Source: Kordia antarctica (GTDB lineage: Bacteria; Bacteroidota; Bacteroidia; Flavobacteriales; Flavobacteriaceae). From it: 64,000 nt of DNA. The stretch lies in assembly GCF_009901525.1 (NCBI RefSeq), contig NZ_CP019288.1, forward strand, positions 992,001-1,056,000. The letters run 5' to 3'. Both the position numbers and the translations under genes were made by a program. Position 1 is the first letter of the stretch, and each line of letters starts with the position of its first letter. The notes beneath the pieces are model-generated. The model saw only the letters and a program-made list of their open reading frames with translations, had not been told where the DNA came from and did no database searches. Positions 57,134-64,000 of the stretch are shown here, one piece after another.

Positions 57134-60100
57134 AGTGTGTTTATTATTGCGGTTACAGCATGCGTTTCTGGCAATACTGAGGTTAAAATACTTTTTTGGT
57201 CTGTTGGAATGATTTCATCCTTTTCATCTCCATCGTGCAACATTTTGAAATCTTTTATATAATCTACATAGTCTAATTTTTCGATGTAAAAGATAACTTC
57301 ACTCGCGTACATTGCATTTCCAAAAGGTATCGGTTGATTTTTGTCAAATGCCCAAGGCGATAAATATTGTGCAATGTCTTGTTGCAATTGTTTTTCGTAA
57401 TAGTTTGCGTCTAATCCTTCGTAAAATTTAGCGCCTAACGTAATTAATACTGGTTCGTACACTGGCGAAACTACTTCTGCATTTACATGTAATGTGTTGA
57501 GTTTGTTGATGTATGTTTTAATAGCACCCAATTTTGTTTGACTCAATTTTGGCTTGTAAATGTCAAATACATTCTGATCAATGATATTTGGAATCGCAAC
57601 TAATAATACTTCCCCTGGAGCCTTGAAACTTGTGCTAGTGCTGTGATTTAAACATTTGATTTTGTGCAAATAATTAAATTCTTGCAACACCAAATGTTCA
57701 TAATCCCATAGTGTAATGGCTCTATTTTTATGACGCAATCGTTCGCTAACTCTTCTGTAAAAATCCAAATCACTTTCTTTCGGAGAACCATCAAAAGAAG
57801 CATATGGTTGTGTTACTGTTTTTACGGTTGCCAAACGATCTTCTAACTTCGAAATGGTTTCTGCTGGCATTCCTTTTTCAAGATGTTCTAAAGTGTTTTC
57901 GTCATTTATAAATATTGCTTCAGCAGCTTGCGCATGAATGTTGGCAAATTTTGAAACCGTATCATATGTTTTCGAAATTGTTGCTCTAATCCATAAATAA
58001 TCTTCTGTAAAAATTGTATTGTCTCCAAAATCACGTGGAACCGTAAAGGCAACCAATCCTGCTTTTAAAAAGTCGTCGGTTTGGTCTTTTAGTAAATATG
58101 TTGGTTTTAGATTATTCCATGTATTGTTATGTAAATATTGCCACGTTACAGTTGCCAATCCAAAATCTTCAATTGCATCAGGATTTTCAGAACCTTCTTC
58201 TATTTGACATAGTAATTGAATGTTTTGATCTGCAATAGCGTCTTCGATTCCAATGTATAATTGTCCGCCATCTTCAGGAGTTGGCATCAGCGATAAATTG
58301 GAACGTTGCACCTTTTTTATTCCAAAAGGTAATTCGTGATACAATTTAATTTGATTGCCATCTGCTCCAATAGTTTCTTGACTTGTAACAGTAACTTTTA
58401 AATTTTCTGCAAATGGTGCGTACGGATTGTTTGGTAGCGATACTTCTTCTAACGCATGATACGTATAAATTTTTGCGAAAGCGTCATGCAAGAAATTATT
58501 TTGTAGCGACAATTGAATAAAGTATTCGTCCGTTACTTTAGGAACATAGCTTATTTGCGGTGGTAAGAAATTTTTGAATATAACACCTGCTTTCCCCAAA
58601 AACATTTCTTGAATCTTTGAAGTACTTTCATCTGTTGTGCTTTCTTGTGGTGCGCTTTCTGTAGTTGCTGCATCAGTAGTGTCTTCATTATATTCTTCAT
58701 ACATTGCATCAGACTCTTCTTCTGTAGTCACATTGTTTTGAGCTGTACTTTTTTTAGATCGATTTTTGAAATCTACTATATAACTTGAAATTACTTTGAA
58801 ACGATTTGTACCGTTTGCATCAGTGACTAACTGTGTATTGTTTGTTCTGTCATATACTGTTTTGAACTTGACTGATGGCGCAATGTTTAGATATTGAACC
58901 AAGTAATGTTGATAATGTGTTTGAAAATTATCTGGATAATCTTTCCAATCTAAGGAAACTTCCACATTACTAATATTTTTACCAATCCATTCTTCTGATG
59001 AAATTTTTAATTTTGCTCGTTTTTTGGCTAATGGTCCAAATGGATAAAAAGGATTGTCAGTTTTTATTTTCCCAAGATCATTCTTTACTGTCAAACCAGT
59101 AGTATATTCTCCTATTGTGGTAATGTCAATTTTTTTTAATTCCGCATTCGCGATGAGTAAATATGTATTGTATGAACTTGCTTCTCTGTCTTCAGGCGTA
59201 AAAAGCACACGCACTATTGGATGTTCAGTATCGTATTTCCCTTCATGAATTTCAGCATCGTAGTTGACAACTTTGTCATCGTCTTCGCTAAGTTCAATTT
59301 TGAGCGTAAGTAAATCTTCTGCTACAGCAACTTTTTTAATTGACGTATTTTCAAGAGTCACCCAACCTTTTTCGCCTGTATGTTCTATAGTGATGAGTGA
59401 TTTTAAATCTCCATCAATGGTTAATGATGTGTACAAAGCCGCTATTGTGATCGTACGTCCGCCTTCTGTTAAGAGTAATGATGGCGCACTTACCGAGAAT
59501 CCTTTTTTGGCAAGATTGCGTTCCATATCGCCGAAAGGCAACCAAGAAGTTCCGCCGTTTTCAGCTTCTGCTCCTTCTCCATCACCAGAGTTTGCAATGC
59601 TTGAAGCATGCCAGTTAGAAACAGCAGGATATGAATACGTGTTTCGCAATGCTGCAACTTTTGCTTTGTTGATTACGATTTCTTCTTCAAGTTGATAATG
59701 AATGGTATTTCCTTCGCTATCTTTTCCTGCTTTTACAAGCGTTTCATCACTTAAAAATTGTTGATTCGCGTTTTTAGCTAATTCAAATATAATATACGCG
59801 TGATCTGCTTTTTCGTCATTTTTATCAAGTTGTAATACTTCTTTGTAATAGAAATCAAGATGACGTTTAGTAATGTTGTTGAATCGTTCTTTACTTTTGT
59901 TTAATAGTTTTAAGAACGCTATAAATAGTGCCAATTGTGGCGTAACATCTCCTTCTGTATAGGTTTCAATAACTTCTTTTATTTCTTTTGAAGCATTATG
60001 AAATGGTTCCCATGTGCCACTTGGATTGTTGTGGTCTTTGTTACTGAATAATTGTACGTGCTTCGAAAATTCTTCTGCAAAGTTCATCCAATCCTTTACT

Positions 60101-60213
60101 TCAAATCCCATGAGTTCTACATTCTCAGGATCGAGCAAAGCATGATAACGCGCTTGCTGTGTAGTGCCTTCGCGTAACTTTATTAGTGAATTTTCTGTAC
60201 AATCGTTTTGCAT
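57121..60213 (-). CDS. Baseplate J-like protein of contractile injection system (Afp11-like)
   Basis: 1030 aa. The N-terminal half varies; the C-terminal third carries the baseplate J/gp6 core, with DFYRRVSERLRHKNRAITLW directly followed by DYEHLVLQEF, and PVYEPVLITLGAKFYEG. A Thr/Glu-rich insert at ~500-545 looks disordered. Homologues (Afp11, T4 gp6) form the wedge ring around the spike. It starts two bases after the gp25 gene stop and overlaps the Afp12-like gene, so translation is coupled. Confidence 0.9.
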   Translation of the reverse strand: MQNDCTENSLIKLREGTTQQARYHALLDPENVELMGFEVKDWMNFAEEFSKHVQLFSNKDHNNPSGTWEPFHNASKEIKEVIETYTEGDVTPQLALFIAFLKLLNKSKERFNNITKRHLDFYYKEVLQLDKNDEKADHAYIIFELAKNANQQFLSDETLVKAGKDSEGNTIHYQLEEEIVINKAKVAALRNTYSYPAVSNWHASSIANSGDGEGAEAENGGTSWLPFGDMERNLAKKGFSVSAPSLLLTEGGRTITIAALYTSLTIDGDLKSLITIEHTGEKGWVTLENTSIKKVAVAEDLLTLKIELSEDDDKVVNYDAEIHEGKYDTEHPIVRVLFTPEDREASSYNTYLLIANAELKKIDITTIGEYTTGLTVKNDLGKIKTDNPFYPFGPLAKKRAKLKISSEEWIGKNISNVEVSLDWKDYPDNFQTHYQHYLVQYLNIAPSVKFKTVYDRTNNTQLVTDANGTNRFKVISSYIVDFKNRSKKSTAQNNVTTEEESDAMYEEYNEDTTDAATTESAPQESTTDESTSKIQEMFLGKAGVIFKNFLPPQISYVPKVTDEYFIQLSLQNNFLHDAFAKIYTYHALEEVSLPNNPYAPFAENLKVTVTSQETIGADGNQIKLYHELPFGIKKVQRSNLSLMPTPEDGGQLYIGIEDAIADQNIQLLCQIEEGSENPDAIEDFGLATVTWQYLHNNTWNNLKPTYLLKDQTDDFLKAGLVAFTVPRDFGDNTIFTEDYLWIRATISKTYDTVSKFANIHAQAAEAIFINDENTLEHLEKGMPAETISKLEDRLATVKTVTQPYASFDGSPKESDLDFYRRVSERLRHKNRAITLWDYEHLVLQEFNYLHKIKCLNHSTSTSFKAPGEVLLVAIPNIIDQNVFDIYKPKLSQTKLGAIKTYINKLNTLHVNAEVVSPVYEPVLITLGAKFYEGLDANYYEKQLQQDIAQYLSPWAFDKNQPIPFGNAMYASEVIFYIEKLDYVDYIKDFKMLHDGDEKDEIIPTDQKSILTSVLPETHAVTAIINTLCQS

Positions 60214-60215
60214 TG

Positions 60216-60629
60216 TTATATGTCTGTTGCTTCTGTTATGTAATAAGGAAATACGATGTTTCTTCTTGTATTTGTTGCCCTTATCATGTATTCTACTTTG
60301 ATTAGAAATTTACCTTCTAAAAAATTTTGTGTGTCTAATGCTATTTTAATGATTTCAATTCGCGGTTCATATAAAACAATGGCTTCCTTGATTCGGTTTT
60401 TCATTATGGTGGTTTGCGTAGCTGTCAGATTTTCAAATATTTGATCTGTAAGATCGCACCCAAATTTTGGACGCATTAAACGTTCTCCGCGTCTGGTAGT
60501 AATAATTGTGTGCAAACTTTTTTCAATATCTTCTATATCAGATATGATTTTTACTTCGCCTTGCTTTTCTAGAAATGTTGGCGGAAAATCCCAGCCTTTT
60601 CCTAAGTATGTTGCTATTGATGATTCCAT
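60216..60629 (-). CDS. GPW/gp25 family baseplate protein (Afp9-like)
   Basis: 137 aa. gp25 proteins link the baseplate to the sheath and start its assembly. The core is intact: SLHTIITTRRGERLMRPKFG, CDLTDQIFENLT and ALYEP-like IVLYEPRIEI. The (E/R)-x-R-(M/R)P-x-(Y/F)G stretch is the family signature. It is separated from the PAAR gene by three bases and from the Afp11-like gene by two. Confidence 0.94.
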   Translation of the reverse strand: MESSIATYLGKGWDFPPTFLEKQGEVKIISDIEDIEKSLHTIITTRRGERLMRPKFGCDLTDQIFENLTATQTTIMKNRIKEAIVLYEPRIEIIKIALDTQNFLEGKFLIKVEYMIRATNTRRNIVFPYYITEATDI

Positions 60630-60632
60630 ATA

Positions 60633-60923
60633 TTATCCTCCTATCATTACAGTTGGTTCTCCTAATACTATACTTCCACCATGCGCTGTGGAATCGCCCA
60701 TGCGCGCGGCTGGCATTCCTTCAATCATGACAGTTCCTGAACCTGCTACAATGCTATCTGGCGGACCAGTACATACACACATGTCTCCAACTTTCGCTGC
60801 TGGCAATCCACCAATAAGTACTGTTGGTGCGCCTGGCGGCAATATTGGTCCGCCTACATGTGGTACAGGACCTGTAGACATTGGGCAAACATGCATGTCA
60901 GTAATTCTAGCTGCTAATGGCAT
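60633..60923 (-). CDS. PAAR-domain spike tip protein (Afp10-like)
   Basis: 96 aa, the length of a bare PAAR tip without effector extension. Repeated Pro/Ala/Gly turns and metal-binding candidates are visible: ITDMHVCPMSTGPVPHVGG, GDMCVCTGP and GDSTAHGGS. Such proteins cap the VgrG trimer with a sharp metal-bound cone. It lies directly after the VgrG-like gene, with which it would interact. Confidence 0.94.
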   Translation of the reverse strand: MPLAARITDMHVCPMSTGPVPHVGGPILPPGAPTVLIGGLPAAKVGDMCVCTGPPDSIVAGSGTVMIEGMPAARMGDSTAHGGSIVLGEPTVMIGG

Positions 60924-60944
60924 TGTATTGTTATTTTTTAGTGT

Positions 60945-62687
60945 TTAATTGATTTGTACTATTCCTCCTTTGATTGTTGTCGTTGCCGAACCTTCTACTG
61001 TAGCCGTTGCGCCTTCTGCTTTTAATTCTGCGGAAGCGACAACTTCAACGTTAATTCCTTCCATTTTTATATCTCCAGTAGCTTTCATAATGATATCCTT
61101 TCCTGATTCTATCGTAATGCCATCTGGATCCATCGTAATAAAATTGTTATTTTCGTCTTTGAGTGTAATGACACCTTCGTCATCGTCAATAGTGATTATT
61201 TTTTCACCTGGTGTTTCTAGTGTGATACTCTTCAATTCATCATTCATTGTGATTTTGATTTCACTTTTTGTCATGATTACTTTTTCGAAGTTATCATCTG
61301 AGTATTCCACAGGAGAAACATTTGTGTTGCTAAATAAGGAACCTAATACAATTGCTTGATTCGGATCGTCATTTAAGAAACCTACCAATACTTCATTTCC
61401 TATTTCTGGCAGAAAGTGTACGCCGTATTCTTCTCCTGCATGCAGGCTTAGTACGCGCGCCCAAACTCCGTCTTCTTCGGCACTTATGATGGGCAATTTT
61501 ACTTGTATTCTGTGTTCTTCTTTTGGATCGCCTTCTAAGGCAGAAACAACTCCTATTTGCAATCCGCCAATGGCTGGCAACATACCCGAAGCTGGCAATT
61601 GACTTACTTCATAGGTTTCTGCAAACCATTCAGGATTTAATCCAAATTGTATTGTTGTAATCCAGTTTCCGTTGGTAATGGTATGATGTACTGCGCTAAC
61701 AAATACATCGCCGTTAAAGCGATCGCTCATACCTGCTAGCGTAATCATTGTGCCTGGCAAAACCAATTCGTTTCCTTGAATTTTGACGTTTCCACATATT
61801 TTTGCTAGTTGCTGATACATGCTTTTGGATTCAGCCCAAGTTGTCAATATTTCGTCAGGAATGTCTCCTGTGTGTGTAAGCGTAATGCTATTTTTTCCTG
61901 CGGCTTCCGCTAATGCTGAAGCGTCAAGGTTTCCTGCGGTGTTTAGATTTTTGTTTTCCGCTGTTTTTGTAACAACTTCTTGATTTGAATAGTTCCACGC
62001 AGACGCTTCAAAAGCATCATATTGACTACGTGCATCTATTTCTGCATCAAATGTGAATATATTGTCTCCAAATGTTGCTGTGAGTACGCTTGCGCCAAAT
62101 TCTGGTGCTTTGATACTTATTTCGCCATTTTCTATAAAACACAGCATGTTGTTTATTTGTGCTCGGCATTGTATGAAATCCCAATCGGTTGCTTGGTATT
62201 GTACGAGTTCATGATGCGTATGTGATGTTTCTGTCATGGAACCACTAAGTCCGTTTTCTTTGAGAATGTCTCCTACGGCATCACTTTCCGTTACTTCATA
62301 GAAAATTTTATTTTTTCGTGCTTGTGTTAGCTTGAAAGCTTCGTCTTTGCATTCAATGAGTAAATAGTTCGTTTTGTTTGATGATCTGATGGCGTGTTTT
62401 GTAATAATTCCTTTGAAGAGTGTTTTGTCATCAAAGTCATAACCACCTTTTATATGAATTTTTTCGCCTGGCGCAAATGATGCCGCATTGCTCGCTTCAA
62501 ATTCTTGCGTAACGCTGTCACCGTCTACAATAACTAAGGTTGCTGTTGAGATTCGGTTGCACGTACGTTCTACAGTAATTGTTTTTACTCCGTAGATTGC
62601 ACTTACTTCTTCCTCAGCATCACCAATTAGCACTGAAAAGGTTACTAAGTTTTGTTGTTGTGTCGATATGTCTCCAACTAAACTCAT
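60945..62687 (-). CDS. VgrG/Gp5-like spike protein (Afp8-like)
   Basis: 580 aa. The N-terminal gp27-like part is followed by the OB-fold (GVVSALEGDPKEEHRIQVKL, VWARVLSLHAG, FLPEIGNEVLVGFLNDDPNQ) and ends in a beta-helix needle rich in short Ile/Thr/Gly repeats (ITMNDELKSITLETPGEKI, DIKMEGINVEVVASAELKAE). It forms the central trimeric spike under the tube. It overlaps the LysM gene by 4 bases (ATGA). Confidence 0.94.
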   Translation of the reverse strand: MSLVGDISTQQQNLVTFSVLIGDAEEEVSAIYGVKTITVERTCNRISTATLVIVDGDSVTQEFEASNAASFAPGEKIHIKGGYDFDDKTLFKGIITKHAIRSSNKTNYLLIECKDEAFKLTQARKNKIFYEVTESDAVGDILKENGLSGSMTETSHTHHELVQYQATDWDFIQCRAQINNMLCFIENGEISIKAPEFGASVLTATFGDNIFTFDAEIDARSQYDAFEASAWNYSNQEVVTKTAENKNLNTAGNLDASALAEAAGKNSITLTHTGDIPDEILTTWAESKSMYQQLAKICGNVKIQGNELVLPGTMITLAGMSDRFNGDVFVSAVHHTITNGNWITTIQFGLNPEWFAETYEVSQLPASGMLPAIGGLQIGVVSALEGDPKEEHRIQVKLPIISAEEDGVWARVLSLHAGEEYGVHFLPEIGNEVLVGFLNDDPNQAIVLGSLFSNTNVSPVEYSDDNFEKVIMTKSEIKITMNDELKSITLETPGEKIITIDDDEGVITLKDENNNFITMDPDGITIESGKDIIMKATGDIKMEGINVEVVASAELKAEGATATVEGSATTTIKGGIVQIN

Positions 62688-63445
62688 GCGCTTTGCGTTT
62701 TATTTAATGGAGGAAATAATAATTCCGTTCCAGGTTCAAGATTTCTAAAGTTGAGTAGATTGTTTACTCTGGCAACTTCCAAATAGTATTTGGAATCGCC
62801 ATATATTCTGTATGACATTAATGGTAATGTATCGCCTTCTTTTACGCGTCTTATGTGTGTTAAATCAGGTGATTGCTTGTTAACTTCTGCCTCACGTACT
62901 TCATCCGCTTTGCTATCTTTACACGTAAGTGTCGCTACTGCTCGAATAGGATATCCTTTGGAATTGAATAGTTTGTAATCAATATCGAGTTTGGTTAAGT
63001 AACATTTTAGATTTAGTGATCCCCATGCAACTTCTAATTCATACGGCTTGTGCATATCACCTTTGTAAGTGACAAACTCTTTGATTTTATCAATTTCGGC
63101 AACTACATTACTTTCATCAGCTTCATCATCTTTGAAAGGATTGAATCCTGCAATATCAGCTGCAATACTGGCAAGCGTATCCGTAAGATTGAGATCGACA
63201 ATATCAAAGATTCCTGTTGCATCAAATAGTAGTTTAAAGGTAAAATCGCCTGGTTTTACTTTTACAAATTTTGGCGTTTTTCCACTAGAGTTTGCTTCTT
63301 GATCTGTGTTATATTCTACAGAAAATGTTTCTTTGTATCCTTCTGGATTGACTGCTACTTCTAGTGTTGGATCTGTACCTTCTCTTTCACCTTCGGCATT
63401 GAGTTTAAAGATTTGCATCTTTTCTAGTTTTCCCAGTATAGACAT
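62684..63445 (-). CDS. LysM-containing tube/baseplate adaptor (Afp7-like)
   Basis: 253 aa. N-terminal part resembles CIS tube-end proteins (VAVNPEGYKETFSVEYNTDQ and FVKVKPGDFTFKLLFDATG); residues ~200-245 are a LysM-like domain (VKEGDTLPLMSYRIYGDSKY; ARVNNLLNFRNLEPGTELLF). Such proteins (Afp7, similar to T4 gp53 in the LysM part) join the tube to the spike. Start ATG lies two bases after the DUF5908 stop; the end overlaps the spike gene. Confidence 0.9.
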   Translation of the reverse strand: MSILGKLEKMQIFKLNAEGEREGTDPTLEVAVNPEGYKETFSVEYNTDQEANSSGKTPKFVKVKPGDFTFKLLFDATGIFDIVDLNLTDTLASIAADIAGFNPFKDDEADESNVVAEIDKIKEFVTYKGDMHKPYELEVAWGSLNLKCYLTKLDIDYKLFNSKGYPIRAVATLTCKDSKADEVREAEVNKQSPDLTHIRRVKEGDTLPLMSYRIYGDSKYYLEVARVNNLLNFRNLEPGTELLFPPLNKTQSA

Positions 63446-63447
63446 AA

Positions 63448-63603
63448 TTAGCGTTCTTTGTTGTTAGTGATCATTTTTGAGACAGCCGTCATTATTTCAT
63501 GAGAAGTCCAATTGGTTCGCTCTTCATTAACTAAAGACACTTCTTCTTTTTTTTGAGCATTTACGTTTACTTTGATACGCAAGTTTTTTATTTCTATTCC
63601 CAT
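63448..63603 (-). CDS. DUF5908 small protein (Afp6-like position), 51 aa
   Basis: A 51-residue frame that starts MGIEIKNLRIKVNVNAQKKE and ends SKMITNNKER. Short proteins beginning with an IEI(K)ELxIKxxV pattern are the DUF5908 family, found between the tube and LysM genes of Bacteroidetes contractile injection systems. The start codon shares one base with the stop of the tube gene (TAATG), and the stop is two bases from the LysM gene, so it is embedded in a fully coupled set. Function unknown; Afp6 by position. Confidence 0.82.
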   Translation of the reverse strand: MGIEIKNLRIKVNVNAQKKEEVSLVNEERTNWTSHEIMTAVSKMITNNKER

Positions 63604-63989
63604 TATATAAGATCTCCTATTGATAAAAGTTTAAAATAATCATACTTGAGCTCCAACGTTTCAATGAGTATACTTTGTGTTTCTGCATTGAATTCACCTA
63701 ATTCGTATTTGATAGGATATGCGCCTACTATATTCCATGTTTTGATAGGAATATGATTTTCGCTAAGTAGCACAACAATTAGATTTAATCGCTTGAAAGT
63801 GAAATTTTCATACGCATCTTCAGCCCATTTTGCAACAGATGAAGGCGCACTTTTTAGTCCTCTTTTTAGCGTAAGCGTACTGAATTTTAACCCTTTTGGT
63901 ATATCATGAACAAATCTATTTTCTCCACCTTCAGCGTAGGGTTCTGTTTCTACGGTAACACTTAACCCAGATACGGATTGAAAACTCAT
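63603..63989 (-). CDS. Tail tube protein of contractile injection system (Afp5/gp19-like)
   Basis: 128 aa. Tube-family features: FQSVSGLSVTVETEPYAEGG at the start, the loop HDIPKGLKFSTLTLKRGL, and WNIVGAYPIKYELGEFNA with LELKYDYFKLL at the end. Hexamers of such proteins stack as the inner tube or its first ring. Start ATG at 63989 follows an in-frame-independent TAG 3 bases upstream, probably the end of the preceding gene beyond the window. Next gene is coupled through TAATG. Confidence 0.9.
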   Translation of the reverse strand: MSFQSVSGLSVTVETEPYAEGGENRFVHDIPKGLKFSTLTLKRGLKSAPSSVAKWAEDAYENFTFKRLNLIVVLLSENHIPIKTWNIVGAYPIKYELGEFNAETQSILIETLELKYDYFKLLSIGDLI

Positions 63990-64000
63990 ATCTACTGGGT

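Noticed and set aside
63990-64000. End of an upstream gene (TAG at 63992-63994)
   Set aside because: Very likely another injection-system gene ends here, but eleven bases cannot support a call.
1-64000. CRISPR arrays, tRNA or rRNA genes, intact insertion sequences
   Set aside because: Looked for on both strands; the only short tandem repeats are the heptamers, and no transposase or cloverleaf-like stretch was seen.
36743-64000. Reading the cluster as a contractile prophage
   Set aside because: Capsid, portal, terminase, integrase and lysis genes are absent, while the AAA ATPase, the CIS tape-measure protein, DUF5908 and the paired large wedge proteins are typical of eCIS.

Overview
The window looks like a chromosome segment of a marine Flavobacteriaceae bacterium. 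The evidence is low GC, two proteins with Bacteroidetes type IX secretion (T9SS) C-terminal tails, an UpxY/NusG-type antiterminator and several Flavobacteria-style families. A Kordia-like genus is my best guess from overall gene style, but it is not proven here.

Region 1 (1-20404, all minus strand) is a natural-product operon read right to left: UpxY-like antiterminator, DUF2061 membrane protein, APS kinase (cysC), ATP sulfurylase (cysD, cysN), Sfp-type phosphopantetheinyl transferase, a 2890-aa three-module NRPS, then a second NRPS that starts with a TubC-like docking domain and runs off the left edge. Adenylation pocket residues, read by eye, suggest Ala - Leu - unknown - Lys-like - Ala. 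The second NRPS holds a direct repeat of about 1 kb at about 99% identity covering its T-C didomains. The sulfate-activation genes make PAPS, so a sulfated product is possible, but no sulfotransferase is visible.

Region 2 (20405-26330) mixes strands: an internally deleted adenylate-forming enzyme pseudogene, a polysaccharide pyruvyl transferase, a glycosyltransferase with an acyl carrier protein, a NamZ-like (DUF1343) lipid-anchored or secreted protein and a diverged KAS III-like protein. It looks like a cell-surface or secondary-metabolite island in partial decay.

Region 3 (26331-36657) holds a ComM/YifB ATPase, a TPR histidine kinase with its LuxR-type response regulator and an upstream small gene, two unknown small proteins with similar leaders, an RDD membrane protein, and two T9SS-exported proteins (double LamG; FG-GAP repeat).

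Region 4 (36743-64000, all minus strand, continuing off the right edge) is an extracellular contractile injection system (eCIS, Afp/PVC/AlgoCIS-like). In transcription order it has a tube protein, a DUF5908 micro-protein missed by length filters, a LysM tube/baseplate adaptor, a VgrG-like spike, a PAAR tip, gp25, two large baseplate wedge proteins, a 1926-aa repeat-rich fibre candidate preceded by about 32 heptamer repeats, a tape-measure protein, a 1299-aa cargo/toxin candidate with a nuclease-like C-terminus, a double SMI1/KNR4 immunity-type protein, a nine-TM patatin-like phospholipase and the AAA+ ATPase. Sheath, inner tube and cap genes must lie to the right. The toxin-immunity pair, the membrane patatin and the heptamer tract before the fibre gene are the most interesting signals.
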